Origin: Alphaproteobacteria bacterium
GTDB lineage: Bacteria > Pseudomonadota > Alphaproteobacteria > UBA8366 > GCA-2717185
Reading direction: 5' to 3'
DNA length: 64,000 nucleotides
NCBI GenBank assembly: GCA_040905865.1
Contig: JBBDQU010000085.1
Span: forward strand, 112,295 to 176,294
Shown: positions 27,777-37,426 of the stretch, in pieces
How positions within the stretch are numbered: position 1 is the stretch's first letter
How the letters are laid out: the number at the start of each line of letters is the position of its first letter
Position numbers and translations under genes: made by a program
Notes under the pieces: generated by a model
The model's input: the letters and a program-made list of their open reading frames with translations, nothing else
Databases searched by the model: none
Told to the model about the DNA's origin: nothing

Positions 27777-27812
27777 CGCCCTTATTAACTTCATATGAAG
27801 TTAATAAGGGCG
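27777..27812. repeat. 36-bp perfect palindrome downstream of rho
   Basis: CGCCCTTATTAACTTCAT is followed immediately by its exact reverse complement, with no spacer. It lies about 105 bases after the rho stop, in a gap that is otherwise featureless. Because there is no loop and no T-tract it is not an ordinary intrinsic terminator. It could be a protein-binding site, a cruciform or a DNA-processing site. The rest of the 27673-27900 gap shows nothing recognisable. Confidence 0.9.
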
Positions 27813-27900
27813 GGCTGTGTGTCATGCATAGTTCGCAACCGCCGCCGCCGTGTCCCGCATGCAAACCGCTCGGGAAGGCCTGTGCGCCCGGATTGCCATG

Positions 27901-27939
27901 AAAACAAGAAAAAGGGGTAGTGCATTAGGCGCCACCCCT
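27901..27939 (-). terminator. Rho-independent terminator of the quinone oxidoreductase gene
   Basis: Read on the minus strand: stem AGGGGT, a 15-base loop containing GGCGCC, stem ACCCCT, then TTTTTCTTGTTTT. The stem is plus-strand 27913-27918 with 27934-27939, and the T-rich tail is 27912 down to 27901. It lies about 25 bases beyond the stop codon of the minus-strand gene at 27963-28934. Confidence 0.7.
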
Positions 27940-27962
27940 AATTCCGCCCCGATTCAGCGGGT

Positions 27963-28934
27963 TTACGGTAACAGAATCGTCGATCCGGTGGTCTTCCGGC
28001 CTTCCAGGTCACGGTGTGACTGTGCGGCGTCCTGCAATGCGTAGCGCTGGTTGATTTCGATTTTCAGGCCCCTGGCGACCGCGTCGAACAGGGCGGTGGC
28101 GCTTTCCTTCAGGTCCGCCGGCGTGCTCGTATACGATACAAGGCTGGGACGGGTCAGGTACAGCGATCCCTTGGCGGCAAGCTGGCCGACATCGAAGTTC
28201 TTGATCGGGCCCGACGCATTGCCGAAGGAAACGAACATGCCGCGGGGTGACAGGCAATCGAGCGTGCCCTGGTAGGTGTCGTTGCCGATCGAATCGTAGA
28301 CGACCGGAACGCCCTTGCCGCCGGTGATTTCGCGTACCCGTTCCGGGAAGTTCTCCCGCGTGTAGACAATAGGATGATCGCAGCCATGCGCCTGGGCGAT
28401 TGCCGCCTTCTCGTCGGATCCGACGGTGCCGATGACCGTGGCGCCGATCTGTTTCAGCCATTGGCACGCGATCAGGCCGACGCCGCCGGCGGCCGCGTGG
28501 AACAGCACGATGTCGCCGGATTTTACGGCATAGGTGCGGCGGATCAGGTATTCGACCGTCATGCCCTGCAGCATCATCGCGGCCGCCGTTTCATCCGAAA
28601 TGTCGTCCGGCAGTTTGACGACCTTGGCGGCCTCGATGACCCGCTTCTCGGCATAGGATCCTGGCGGGCCGGCGGCATAGGCGACCCGGTCGCCGGTATT
28701 GACGCTGGTGACGCCGTCGCCGACGGCCTCGACAATACCGGCGGCTTCCATGCCGATGCCGGCGGGCATCGGCAGGGGATACAGGCCGCTGCGGTGGTAG
28801 CAATCGATATAGTTCAGGCCCACGGCTGTGTGCGCGATGCTGACCTGCCCCGGTCCGGGTGCGGCCACATCGACTTCCTCCCATTTCATAACCTCGGGGC
28901 CGCCCTGTTCGTGAATGCGTATTGCGTGCGTCAT
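27963..28934 (-). CDS. NADPH:quinone oxidoreductase (zinc-free MDR family)
   Basis: A 323-residue medium-chain reductase. The nucleotide-binding motif is HAAAGGVGLIACQWLKQIGA and the quinone-reductase signature is NYIDCYHRSGLYPLPMPAG (as segments). The zinc ligands of true alcohol dehydrogenases are absent. It probably performs NADPH-dependent one-electron quinone reduction in the cytoplasm. A terminator follows. A 52-base gap separates it from the dienelactone hydrolase gene upstream. Confidence 0.9.
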   Translation of the reverse strand: MTHAIRIHEQGGPEVMKWEEVDVAAPGPGQVSIAHTAVGLNYIDCYHRSGLYPLPMPAGIGMEAAGIVEAVGDGVTSVNTGDRVAYAAGPPGSYAEKRVIEAAKVVKLPDDISDETAAAMMLQGMTVEYLIRRTYAVKSGDIVLFHAAAGGVGLIACQWLKQIGATVIGTVGSDEKAAIAQAHGCDHPIVYTRENFPERVREITGGKGVPVVYDSIGNDTYQGTLDCLSPRGMFVSFGNASGPIKNFDVGQLAAKGSLYLTRPSLVSYTSTPADLKESATALFDAVARGLKIEINQRYALQDAAQSHRDLEGRKTTGSTILLP

Positions 28935-28986
28935 GGATATTCCCTGTCTGTTGGCCTGCTTGTCTGGTCTGTAAACTTACACGGAG

Positions 28987-29679
28987 CTAGCGCAGCGCCG
29001 CGGAAAAAGCCGCCGCCGTCCGGTCATGCGCAAGTTTCGCGGCGGCTTCGTCGTAGTGGACGCCGTTGTTTCGGGTAAAGGCGTGATTGACGCCCGGATA
29101 GCTGTAGCAGGTCACGTCCGGATGACCGGCCAGGCCTTTTTTGATGGCGTCCTGCGCCGCCGTGTCGACAAATTCGTCCTCTTCGGCAATATGCAGGATC
29201 GTCGGCGCTGTGATCTTTTTGGCCAGATCCAGCTTCTCGTTAATGCCGACTCCGTAGTAACTGACGTTGCAATCCGCGTCCGTTTCGCAGGCCATGAGAT
29301 AGGCCAGCAGCCCGCCGAGGCAGAAACCGACCGTGCCGGCCTTGCCGTTGCAGCCGTCGACGCCGCGCAGATGGGCCAGCGTCGCCTTCAGGTCCTCGAC
29401 GCCCTTGTCCACATCGAAGCCCTGGTACAGCTTGAAGGCCTGCTGCCATTCCGCCTCGCTCTGGTCGGTAATCTGGATTCCAGGTTCCTGGCGCCAGAAG
29501 AGGTCGGGGCTGATTGCGATATAGCCCATGGCGGCAAACCGGTCGCAGTGCGCGCGCATATCGGCATTGACGCCGAATATTTCCTGGATGGCGATAATGC
29601 CCGGTCCTTGTCCGCCGGAAGGCATCGCCAGATAGGCTGAAAAGTCGCCATCGGGGCCGTGTATCGTGATGTCAGGCAT
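28987..29679 (-). CDS. Dienelactone hydrolase family protein
   Basis: A 230-residue alpha/beta hydrolase. The nucleophile motif is GTVGFCLGGLLAYL (Cys nucleophile). The remaining triad members are probably the Asp/Glu in EEDEFVD and the His in YPGVNHAFTR. QEIFGVNADMRAHCDRFAAMGY (as segments) is typical of the family. It likely hydrolyses a carboxymethylenebutenolide-like ester or another unknown substrate. ATG 29679 fits the conserved N-terminus PDITIHGPDGDF. Confidence 0.88.
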   Translation of the reverse strand: MPDITIHGPDGDFSAYLAMPSGGQGPGIIAIQEIFGVNADMRAHCDRFAAMGYIAISPDLFWRQEPGIQITDQSEAEWQQAFKLYQGFDVDKGVEDLKATLAHLRGVDGCNGKAGTVGFCLGGLLAYLMACETDADCNVSYYGVGINEKLDLAKKITAPTILHIAEEDEFVDTAAQDAIKKGLAGHPDVTCYSYPGVNHAFTRNNGVHYDEAAAKLAHDRTAAAFSAALR

Positions 29680-29767
29680 GCGTTTGGTCTCCCGTCTTTT
29701 TCCGTCTTTGGATAACCCTCCGGCAGAGTATCGCCGTGATCGGACGATGTCATCCTGTTGCAGCGAT

Positions 29768-30226
29768 TCACGCGAAGATAGCGCCGGCCTCATGCGCGAG
29801 GAGTGCGCGTTTCGTGGGTGTCCCGTCGCCGCCGGAAAAGCCGCCGATGGCGCCGCCGGCGGCGAGAACCCTGTGGCACGGGACGATGATCGGGACCGGG
29901 TTATGGGCGCAGGCCTGACCCACGGCGCGGGCGACGCCGCCGATCTGCTTCGCGAGGGCGCCATAGGAGATGGTCTCGCCATAGGGAATGGCGATCATGG
30001 CTGCGCGGACCCTGACCTGGAACGGGGTTTCCGGCGGGACAAGCGGCAGGTCGAATGTCCGGGCGGCGCCGGCGAAATAGCCGGTCAGCTGGTCCGCGGC
30101 GCGGCGCAGCAGCGATGTTTCCCGGGTTTCCGCCGGGCCGGTACCGATTGAGATCCTGTGGATGACGGCGGCATCGGCCGTCACATGAACGGGGCCGACA
30201 GGGCTGTGAAGGACAATGGTTTCCAT
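29768..30226 (-). CDS. ogt: Methylated-DNA--protein-cysteine methyltransferase
   Basis: A 152-residue suicide DNA-repair protein removing alkyl groups from O6-guanine. The acceptor Cys is in IIVPCHRVLAAGGAIGGFSGG (as segments). The recognition helix region IPYGETISYGALAKQIGGVARAVG (as segments) carries the Arg finger. There is no AraC-like Ada domain, so this is the Ogt-type short form. It lies 11 bases downstream of the YyaL-like gene. Confidence 0.93.
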   Translation of the reverse strand: METIVLHSPVGPVHVTADAAVIHRISIGTGPAETRETSLLRRAADQLTGYFAGAARTFDLPLVPPETPFQVRVRAAMIAIPYGETISYGALAKQIGGVARAVGQACAHNPVPIIVPCHRVLAAGGAIGGFSGGDGTPTKRALLAHEAGAIFA

Positions 30227-30237
30227 CTCCGGGCTCT

Positions 30238-32256
30238 CTACCGGGTAGCGAGGTCGGTCCGGAGGTCGCCGGCGTCGGTCAGGGGCGGTGAACAGATCAT
30301 GCCCTGGCAGACATAGGCAGCGGGCCGGCCGTCGACCATGCCCTTTCCATGGGCAGGATGGGTGGCAGGCAGGTCGGTATCCGGCGGCAGAACGGTGAGG
30401 ATGCGGTTGGGCAGGCAGACATCGGTCACGGCACGGCGCAATGTCTGCGTATCGTCGGCATCGGGCGCACCGGCAATCACGACCTGTACCGCGTTGCGCA
30501 GCAGGTCGTTGGCGTTCAGCAGGGTCGAGAGCGGAAAGACGTTGCGGTCCAGTTCGCCCGAAAAAGCGGCGATGATGCCCTGCGCGCGGTCCAGGTACGA
30601 CTTGTCGCCGGTCAGGTAGTACAGTCGGGCGAACACCGCGGTCAGCATCCCGTTGCCGGACGGCACCGCATTATCCGCGGCCGATTTGGTGCGGGCGATC
30701 AGGCCGGGCGTATCGTCCGCCGCGAGGAAGTAACCGCCGCCCGTCGTATCGGCGTAATGCCGTTCGACGATTTCGAGCCAGGCCGTCGCGGCGGCGCGAT
30801 AGGCCGGGTCACCGCGGACCTCGGACAGGGCCAGCGCTGCCCGGCACATTGCCGCGTAATCGTCCAGCGTGGCCGGGTGATTGAGTTTTCCGGCGCGCCA
30901 GGCGTGGCGCAGCCTGCCGTCGACGCTCATCCGGTCATGTACGAAGGCGAAGGCGCGGGCGCCGGCGTCGATCCAGTCCTGGCGCCCGAATGCCGCCCCC
31001 GCGTTCACCAGCGCGGCGATCATCAGGCCGTTCCAGTCCGCGAGGACCTTGTCGTCCTTGCCGGGCTGGATCCGGGCCTCGCGGATGGCTAGCAGGGTGC
31101 GCCGGCAGGAAGCCAGGATGGCTTCGATTTCGTCATTGGCCAGTTCAATATTATTCAGCCTGTTCAGTATGTTATGGCCTTCCCAGTTTCCTGCGGCGGA
31201 AACGTCGTAGTATTTCTTGAACAGTGTCGCGTCGGGGCCCAGCGCGGCATCGATTTCCGCCTCGGACCAGACGCAGAACCTGCCTTCCTCGCCTTCGCTG
31301 TCCGCGTCCAGGGAGCTGTAGAAGGCGCCGTCGGGGTCGGTCATATCGCCCAAGACCCAGTCGACTGTTTCGGCGACGCGCTGCGCGAACAGTGGATCGC
31401 GGGTTTCCTGCCACAGCAATGTCAGCAGATCGACCAGCTGCGCGTTGTCGTACAGCATTTTTTCAAAATGGGGCGCGAGCCAGCGCTCGTCGGTCGAATA
31501 ACGGGCCAGGCCCCCGCGCAAATGGTCGTAGATGCCGCCCTGGCACATCCGGACCGCCGACAGCAGCACCGCGTCCGCATAGGTTTTCTGGCCGGTGCGT
31601 TTATAGGCGCGCCAGAGTTGTTCGAGGAAGGAAGGCTGGGGGAATTTCGGGGCGCCGCCGATACCGCCATGCACAGGGTCGACTTCGCGGACCAGCCGTT
31701 CGGCGACCATGTTCATGCGGGCGGACGGGATTTCGCCGCCGGATTCCGACTGGCCCAGACGCTTCAGGCCATCAACCAGCGCGGTTGTGTTGTTCCGGAC
31801 CCGTTCGGGGTCTTCCCTGTAGACGCCGGCGATCCCCTTCAGGACATCGGTAAAGGCCGGGCGGCCGAAACGGGGTGTCGCGGGAAAGTAAGTGCCGCCC
31901 CAGAACGGTTCGCCCGCATCGTTCAGGAACATCGTCAGGGGCCAGCCGCCCTGTTCGCCGAGCATCTGGAGGGCGGCCTGATAGATCACGTCGATATCGG
32001 GCCGTTCCTCGCGGTCGACCTTGATGTTGATAAACAGCTCATTCATGACAGAAGCGATGTCGGCGTTTTCAAAACTTTCATGCGCCATCACATGGCACCA
32101 GTGGCAGGCGGCATAACCAATAGATAAGAGGATCGGTTTTCCGGTTTCCTTCGACGCGGCCAGCGCCTCCTCGCCCCATGGTCGCCAGTGGACCGGGTTA
32201 TCCTTGTGTTGCAGGAGGTACGGGCTGGTTTCCTCGGCGAGGTAATTGCGTGTCAT
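30238..32256 (-). CDS. Thioredoxin-domain protein YyaL/SPATA20 family
   Basis: A 672-residue protein. The N-terminal DsbH-like thioredoxin domain (1-160) has the CHWCHVM active-site motif and a VDREERPDID loop. A long alpha/alpha-barrel, glycosidase-like domain (about 200-620) follows, with FEKMLYDNAQL and AFYSSLDADSEGEEG as signatures. The function is not firmly established in bacteria. Its start is the first ATG and agrees with family members beginning NYLAEETSPYLLQHKDNPVHW (as segments). First gene of a four-gene minus-strand run. Confidence 0.9.
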   Translation of the reverse strand: MTRNYLAEETSPYLLQHKDNPVHWRPWGEEALAASKETGKPILLSIGYAACHWCHVMAHESFENADIASVMNELFINIKVDREERPDIDVIYQAALQMLGEQGGWPLTMFLNDAGEPFWGGTYFPATPRFGRPAFTDVLKGIAGVYREDPERVRNNTTALVDGLKRLGQSESGGEIPSARMNMVAERLVREVDPVHGGIGGAPKFPQPSFLEQLWRAYKRTGQKTYADAVLLSAVRMCQGGIYDHLRGGLARYSTDERWLAPHFEKMLYDNAQLVDLLTLLWQETRDPLFAQRVAETVDWVLGDMTDPDGAFYSSLDADSEGEEGRFCVWSEAEIDAALGPDATLFKKYYDVSAAGNWEGHNILNRLNNIELANDEIEAILASCRRTLLAIREARIQPGKDDKVLADWNGLMIAALVNAGAAFGRQDWIDAGARAFAFVHDRMSVDGRLRHAWRAGKLNHPATLDDYAAMCRAALALSEVRGDPAYRAAATAWLEIVERHYADTTGGGYFLAADDTPGLIARTKSAADNAVPSGNGMLTAVFARLYYLTGDKSYLDRAQGIIAAFSGELDRNVFPLSTLLNANDLLRNAVQVVIAGAPDADDTQTLRRAVTDVCLPNRILTVLPPDTDLPATHPAHGKGMVDGRPAAYVCQGMICSPPLTDAGDLRTDLATR

Positions 32257-32436
32257 GGAAGACGGTTTCCTTGCAGGCAGCGGATGGGCGATTAAAGATG
32301 CACCCTCTCATGCTATATATAGAGGTATCATCGTTTTTCGACCCGGCGGGCCATATCCCTGTTATCGTACTGGAACGGGGCGGTAAAATCGACCGGGCAC
32401 ACAAACCTTTGATAATGGACTGCGAGGATATCGGCT

Positions 32437-32679
32437 ATGAAATTCCAGATAGAAGTTGATTGCACGCCCGATGAGGCGCGCCAGTTTCTCGGTCTTCCGG
32501 ATGTCGCGCCGATGCAGGAAGCCCTGATGCTGCAGCTTCAGGACCGGCTGTCGGACGCGCTGGCGGGGCGCGATACGGAGGCCCTGCTGAAGGCGTGGCT
32601 GCCGGCCGGCGTCCAGGGACTCGAACAGATGCAGAAGGCGTTCTGGTCTCAGTTTTCCGGCGGCAAGAGCGACAAATAG
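32437..32679 (+). CDS. DUF6489 family small protein
   Basis: An 80-residue protein beginning MKFQIEVDCTPDEARQFLGLPDV, with an amphipathic helical middle and a KAFWSQFSGG ending. I recognise it as the small conserved protein of Rhodospirillales that lies directly before mnmE (DUF6489). Function unknown; the GLEQMQKAFW segment resembles phasin-like helices, which is only an impression. It ends 20 bases before mnmE. The 180 bases upstream (32257-32436) should carry the promoter for this run. Confidence 0.85.
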   Translation: MKFQIEVDCTPDEARQFLGLPDVAPMQEALMLQLQDRLSDALAGRDTEALLKAWLPAGVQGLEQMQKAFWSQFSGGKSDK

Positions 32680-32699
32680 GGCAGTTTGCGGCCGTTTCC

Positions 32700-34031
32700 A
32701 TGAGTGACACCATCTTCGCCTTGTCGAGCGGATCCGGCCGCGCCGGCGTTGCCGTCATACGGCTGTCCGGTCCGTCGGCAGGCGCGGCCTGTACAGCCTT
32801 TTCGGGCAGGCCGCTGCCGGCGCCCCGGGTTGCGACGAGGGTCCGGCTGCGCGATCCGGACAGCGGCGATGCGCTGGACGACGGTCTGGCGCTCTGGTTC
32901 CCGGCGCCGGGGAGCTTTACGGGCGAGGATGTGCTGGAACTGCATATTCATGGCGGCCAGGCGGTTATCGGGGGGGTGCTCGCCGCGCTGTCGCGGCAAC
33001 CGGATCTGGTCATGGCGGGGCCCGGTGATTTTACCCGGCGCGCGTTTCTTGCCGGGAAGCTCGATCTTACCGAAGCCGAGGGGCTGATCGACCTGATCGA
33101 CGCCGATACGGAAGCCCAGAGGCGACAGGCGTTGCGGCAGAGCAGCGGCGCCCTGGGTGCACTGTATGAGGGCTGGCGGGCCCGCCTTGTGCGGGTGCTG
33201 GCGCATGTCGAGGCGCTGATCGATTTTCCCGACGAGGAATTGCCGGAGTCGGTCATGACCGCTGCCGAACAGGGTATATTGGGCGTCACCGATGAACTAT
33301 CCCTACATTTAGCGGATAATCGTCGCGGGGAACGGCTTCGTGATGGCGTCCAGATCGCGATTCTCGGCGCGCCCAATGTCGGGAAGTCGAGCCTGCTGAA
33401 CCTGTTGTCTCGGCGCGACGCGGCGATCGTGTCAGCCCAGGCGGGGACGACGCGGGATATTGTCGAGGTGCATCTGGATATGGGCGGTTTTCCCGTGGTG
33501 CTGGCGGATACCGCCGGGATCCGGGAGTCCGGCGATGCGGTCGAGGCCGAAGGGGTGCTGCGGGCGCGGGCGCGGGCGCGGGATGTGGACCTGAAACTGG
33601 TCGTCTGCGACGCGGCGATGCCGGCGGAATTCGGGGCGGCCGATCTGGTCGATGGGGATACCATTCTCGTGGTGAACAAGATCGATCTTTGTCCGGTAAG
33701 GGAGGATCCGGTCTTCGCGTCCCCTGCCCTCGCCGTGTGTCCGGTGTCGGTCCGTAGCGGCGCCGGAATCGATTGTTTGCTGGCGGTACTTGGCAAGGCC
33801 GTCGCGGATCGCTTTGACGTCTCCGGCGCGCCCATGATCACCCGGGTTCGCCATCGCCGGGCGATCGAGGATTGCCGGGATGCGCTGGTCCGGGCCGCGT
33901 CGGCGCCGTTGCCGGAACTGGCGGCGGAGGATCTTCGGCTGGCGGTGCGGGCGCTGGGGCGGATCACCGGGACGGTGGATGTCGAGGATCTGCTGGATGT
34001 GATCTTCCGGGAGTTCTGTATCGGCAAGTGA
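32700..34031 (+). CDS. mnmE: tRNA modification GTPase MnmE
   Basis: A 443-residue protein. The N-terminal folate-binding domain (ALSSGSGRAGVAVIRLSG ... HGGQAVI) is followed by a GTPase domain with G1 GAPNVGKSS, G2/G3 AGTTRDIVE and DTAGIRES, and G4 NKID. The C-terminus is CIGK, carrying the invariant Cys. With MnmG it installs the cmnm5 group on wobble uridine of tRNAs. A parS site lies 10 bases past its stop codon. Confidence 0.96.
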   Translation: MSDTIFALSSGSGRAGVAVIRLSGPSAGAACTAFSGRPLPAPRVATRVRLRDPDSGDALDDGLALWFPAPGSFTGEDVLELHIHGGQAVIGGVLAALSRQPDLVMAGPGDFTRRAFLAGKLDLTEAEGLIDLIDADTEAQRRQALRQSSGALGALYEGWRARLVRVLAHVEALIDFPDEELPESVMTAAEQGILGVTDELSLHLADNRRGERLRDGVQIAILGAPNVGKSSLLNLLSRRDAAIVSAQAGTTRDIVEVHLDMGGFPVVLADTAGIRESGDAVEAEGVLRARARARDVDLKLVVCDAAMPAEFGAADLVDGDTILVVNKIDLCPVREDPVFASPALAVCPVSVRSGAGIDCLLAVLGKAVADRFDVSGAPMITRVRHRRAIEDCRDALVRAASAPLPELAAEDLRLAVRALGRITGTVDVEDLLDVIFREFCIGK

Positions 34032-34040
34032 GCGCGATGG

Positions 34041-34056
34041 TGTTTCACGTGAAACA
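34041..34056. promoter_or_regulatory. parS site 1 (ParB-binding)
   Basis: TGTTTCACGTGAAACA, a perfect 16-bp palindrome equal to the consensus chromosomal parS. It lies in the short gap between mnmE and mnmG, about 10.5 kb from the putative origin. ParB nucleates here and spreads to form the partition complex. Confidence 0.95.
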
Positions 34057-34121
34057 ATTGGCGGTTTGAATGCGCCATCAGGGCTTTGACTTGTTTTGGG
34101 ACCGGCAGTAGATTGCGCGCC

Positions 34122-35981
34122 ATGTTACATTGGGATGTCATTGTTGTGGGTGGCGGTCACGCCGGGTGTGAGGCGGCGGCAGCCGCGGCGCGTATTGGCG
34201 CGCGGACCCTGCTGGCGACGCACAGGCCGGAAACCATCGGCGAAATGTCGTGCAACCCGGCCATCGGCGGCCTCGGCAAGGGGCATCTGGTCCGCGAAAT
34301 CGACGCGCTGGATGGGGTTATGAGCCGCGTCATCGACCGTGCCGGTATCCAGTTCCGGATGCTGAACCAGCGAAAGGGTCCTGCGGTGCGCGGTCCCCGG
34401 GCCCAGGCGGATCGCAAGCTGTATCGCGAGGCGATGCAGGACGGCATCGCCCTGCAGGCGAACCTTGAAATCCGGGGAGCGGCGGTAGAGGACCTGCTGC
34501 TCGACGATAGCGGCCGGGTTTGCGGGATCGTCACGGCAGACGGGGCGCGTCTTTCGGCCCGGGCAGTCGTGCTGACAACGGGGACGTTTCTGGGCGGGCT
34601 GATTCATATCGGTGACGAGAAAATTCCAGCCGGCCGTGTCGGCGAAGCGCCGTCCACCGGCCTGTCGGCCACGCTGGCCCGGTTCGGGTTTCCGCTCGGC
34701 CGGCTGAAGACCGGGACGCCGCCGCGGCTGGATGGCCGTACCATCGACTATACCGGGCTGACCGTACAGCCTGGCGACGACAGGCCGGTACCGTTTTCGA
34801 CCCTGACGGATCGCATCACGCAGCGGCAGGTCAACTGCCATATCACCACGACGACCCCTGCGGGCCATGACCTGATCCGGGCAAACCTTGATCGCGCGCC
34901 AATGTATTCCGGCCAGATTGCGGGCACCGGTCCGCGCTATTGCCCGTCGATCGAGGACAAGGTCGTCCGCTTCGCTGACAAGTCCGGGCATCAGATATTC
35001 CTGGAGCCGGAGGGGCTGGACGATTTCACGGTCTATCCAAATGGAATTTCGACCTCCCTGCCCCGTGACGTGCAACTGGCTTTGCTGAAGACGATTTCGG
35101 GACTGGAAAATGCGGTCATGATCCGGCCGGGGTATGCGATTGAATATGACTATGTGGATCCGCGCGCGTTGAACCATTCGCTGGAGACCCGCAAGATTCC
35201 GGGGCTTTATTTTGCGGGGCAGATTAATGGTACGACGGGGTATGAAGAAGCCGCGGCGCAGGGGCTGATGGCGGGGCTGAATGCGGCGCTGGCCGTCGCG
35301 GGGCGGGAGCCTTTAATCCTGGACCGGGCCGATGCGTATATCGGGGTCCTGATCGACGATCTCGTCACCCGAGGCGCGAACGAACCTTATCGCATGTTCA
35401 CCTCTCGGGCCGAATACCGGTTGCGGTTGCGGGCGGACAACGCGGATCAGCGCCTGAGCCCGATCGGCGCGGCTATCGGCTGCCTGTCGGAGGTCCGGCT
35501 CGCGGCATGGCATCGCAAGGAGCGGGCTTTGGCGGCGGCGCGCGACCTGGCGCGGTCCCTGCGGGCGAGTCCAAACATGCTGGCCCGGCACGGCATCGCG
35601 GTGAAGGCGGATGGCGTGGTCCGGGACGTGACGGCGCTCCTCGGATTTCCGGAGATCGATCTCGACCGGCTGGCCGGTATCTGGCCGGCGCTGGGATCGC
35701 TTGCGCCGGAGATTGCCGAACAGCTGACCATCGACGGGCGGTATAGCGGATATATGGCGCGACAGGACGCGGATATCCTCGCCTACCGGCGTGACGACCA
35801 GCTCGTTCTGCCGTCCGGTATCGATTACGAATCGGTCGGCGGCCTTTCCACGGAAGTGCGGCAGAAACTCCAGGCGGCACGGCCGCGTACACTGGGCGCG
35901 GCGGCGCGGATTTCCGGTGTGACGCCTGCGGCCACGATTGCCCTGCTGCGATATGTCCAGCGCGGCGCCGCCCGTGTCTGA
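34122..35981 (+). CDS. mnmG: tRNA uridine-5-carboxymethylaminomethyl modification enzyme MnmG
   Basis: A 619-residue FAD-dependent partner of MnmE. The dinucleotide-binding motif [14 protein letters not shown] is at the N-terminus, and [15 protein letters not shown] and [13 protein letters not shown] are family signatures. The C-terminal helical domain is complete. ATG 34122 gives the canonical start; an alternative in-frame start 12 codons upstream is not supported. It overlaps the start region of rsmG. Confidence 0.96.
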   Translation: MLHWDVIVVGGGHAGCEAAAAAARIGARTLLATHRPETIGEMSCNPAIGGLGKGHLVREIDALDGVMSRVIDRAGIQFRMLNQRKGPAVRGPRAQADRKLYREAMQDGIALQANLEIRGAAVEDLLLDDSGRVCGIVTADGARLSARAVVLTTGTFLGGLIHIGDEKIPAGRVGEAPSTGLSATLARFGFPLGRLKTGTPPRLDGRTIDYTGLTVQPGDDRPVPFSTLTDRITQRQVNCHITTTTPAGHDLIRANLDRAPMYSGQIAGTGPRYCPSIEDKVVRFADKSGHQIFLEPEGLDDFTVYPNGISTSLPRDVQLALLKTISGLENAVMIRPGYAIEYDYVDPRALNHSLETRKIPGLYFAGQINGTTGYEEAAAQGLMAGLNAALAVAGREPLILDRADAYIGVLIDDLVTRGANEPYRMFTSRAEYRLRLRADNADQRLSPIGAAIGCLSEVRLAAWHRKERALAAARDLARSLRASPNMLARHGIAVKADGVVRDVTALLGFPEIDLDRLAGIWPALGSLAPEIAEQLTIDGRYSGYMARQDADILAYRRDDQLVLPSGIDYESVGGLSTEVRQKLQAARPRTLGAAARISGVTPAATIALLRYVQRGAARV

Positions 35982-36600
35982 CGAATCCGGTTTGGCGGCA
36001 TTCCGGGCCGCCACCGATGTTTCACGTGAAACACTTGACCGGCTCGCCGCCTATGCGGACCTGCTACGGAAATGGTCGAAGCGAATCAATCTTGTCGGCG
36101 CGTCGACCCTGGACGATTTGTGGACCCGCCATATGCTCGACTCGGCCCAATTGCGGCGACATATCCCCGAGGACGCGCGGGTCCTGGTGGATTTCGGCAG
36201 CGGCGCGGGCTTTCCCGGCATGGTGCTTGCCATCATGGGCATGCCCGAAACCCATCTGATCGAATCGAACCACCGAAAAGGCGCTTTCCTGCGCGAGGCC
36301 GCGCGTATTACGGGGGCGCCCGTGACGGTTCATACGGCCCGCGCGGAGGCGCTGACAGGCTGGAAAGCGGATGTTGTCACGGCGCGGGCCCTTGCGCCTC
36401 TGCCAATTCTTCTGGAATATGCCGAATCCTTTGTGACATCCGACACTCTCTGTCTCTTTTTGAAAGGGCGCCGTGTCGATGATGAATTGACGGAAACGCA
36501 AAAAAGATGGAACATTACGTATGATATCTTTTCCAGCCTGACAGATCCCGAAGGCAGTATTGTGCGATTGGAGGCTATATCCCGTGTCCACCCTCATTGA
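35956..36600 (+). CDS. rsmG: 16S rRNA (guanine-527-N7)-methyltransferase
   Basis: A 214-residue class I methyltransferase. The SAM motif is [16 protein letters not shown]. The segment [22 protein letters not shown] and the later VTARALAPL are characteristic. It methylates G527 of 16S rRNA, and its loss gives low-level streptomycin resistance elsewhere. ATG 35956 ([12 protein letters not shown]) is preferred over an in-frame ATG at 35938, but both overlap the end of mnmG. The parS site at 36018 lies inside the gene and encodes part of DVSRETL. Confidence 0.93.
   Translation, partial: SSAAPPVSDESGLAAFRAATDVSRETLDRLAAYADLLRKWSKRINLVGASTLDDLWTRHMLDSAQLRRHIPEDARVLVDFGSGAGFPGMVLAIMGMPETHLIESNHRKGAFLREAARITGAPVTVHTARAEALTGWKADVVTARALAPLPILLEYAESFVTSDTLCLFLKGRRVDDELTETQKRWNITYDIFSSLTDPEGSIVRLEAISRVHPH
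36018..36033. promoter_or_regulatory. parS site 2 inside rsmG
   Basis: A second perfect TGTTTCACGTGAAACA, in frame within rsmG where it encodes V-S-R-E-T. Many bacteria carry parS at this same place in rsmG. It lies about 550 bases before parA and 12.4 kb from the putative origin. Confidence 0.95.
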
Positions 36601-37426
36601 AGATCTGGCGCCGGCCTCCGTCACGGCCCCGGCACCGACGACAGGGAAGCGCACCCGTATCCTGGCGGTCGCCAATCAGAAGGGCGGCGTCGGCAAAACC
36701 ACGACGACGGTCAATCTCGCGACCGCGATGGCGGCGACAAACAAGAAAGTACTTATTATCGACCTCGACCCGCAGGGTAATGCGAGCACCGGGCTCGGTA
36801 TCGAACGTAATGCGCGCAGCGTCACGACCTATGACCTGTTGCTGGGCAATGCGCAACTGGCGGACGCGGTGCGCGACACAATTGTTCCCGGTCTCGCGAT
36901 CATTCCCTCTTCCGTCGATCTCGCCGGCGCCGAGCTTGAGCTGATTTCGATGCCGGAACGGGAATATCGGCTGGTCAACGCGATCCGGCCGGACTGTTTC
37001 GACTATGATTTCGTGCTGATCGACTGCCCGCCCGCGCTGGGCCTGCTGACGCTGAATGCCTTGTGCCTGGCGGATGCGGTGCTGGTGCCGCTGCAATGCG
37101 AATATTACGCGCTGGAGGGGTTGAGCCATCTGGTCCGCACCATCGAGCGGATCAGGCGCGCCTTCAACCCGGCCCTTGAGATCCAGGGGGTCGTGCTGAC
37201 CATGTATGACGGCCGCAACAACCTGTCCGATATGGTGGCGGCCGATGTGCGCGAACATTTCGGCGACAAGGTCTACCGCACTGTCATCCCCCGGAATGTA
37301 CGGGTTTCCGAGGCGCCGTCGCATGGCCGGCCCGTCCTGCTGTATGACTGGCGCTGCGCCGGCAGCCAGGCCTATATCCATCTGGCGGGCGAAATGCTGC
37401 GCCGGGAACGGAAAGCGGCGGCATGA
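36584..37426 (+). CDS. parA: Chromosome partitioning ATPase ParA
   Basis: A 280-residue deviant-Walker ATPase. The KGGVGKTTTTVNLA motif, DLDPQGNAS and DCPPALGLLTLNAL segments are intact. It forms the nucleoid-bound gradient that pulls ParB-parS complexes apart. GTG 36584 is preferred because GGAGG lies 9 bases before it and it yields the [10 protein letters not shown] beginning; this start is inside the last codons of rsmG. ParA and parB overlap by 4 bases. Confidence 0.95.
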   Translation: MSTLIEDLAPASVTAPAPTTGKRTRILAVANQKGGVGKTTTTVNLATAMAATNKKVLIIDLDPQGNASTGLGIERNARSVTTYDLLLGNAQLADAVRDTIVPGLAIIPSSVDLAGAELELISMPEREYRLVNAIRPDCFDYDFVLIDCPPALGLLTLNALCLADAVLVPLQCEYYALEGLSHLVRTIERIRRAFNPALEIQGVVLTMYDGRNNLSDMVAADVREHFGDKVYRTVIPRNVRVSEAPSHGRPVLLYDWRCAGSQAYIHLAGEMLRRERKAAA

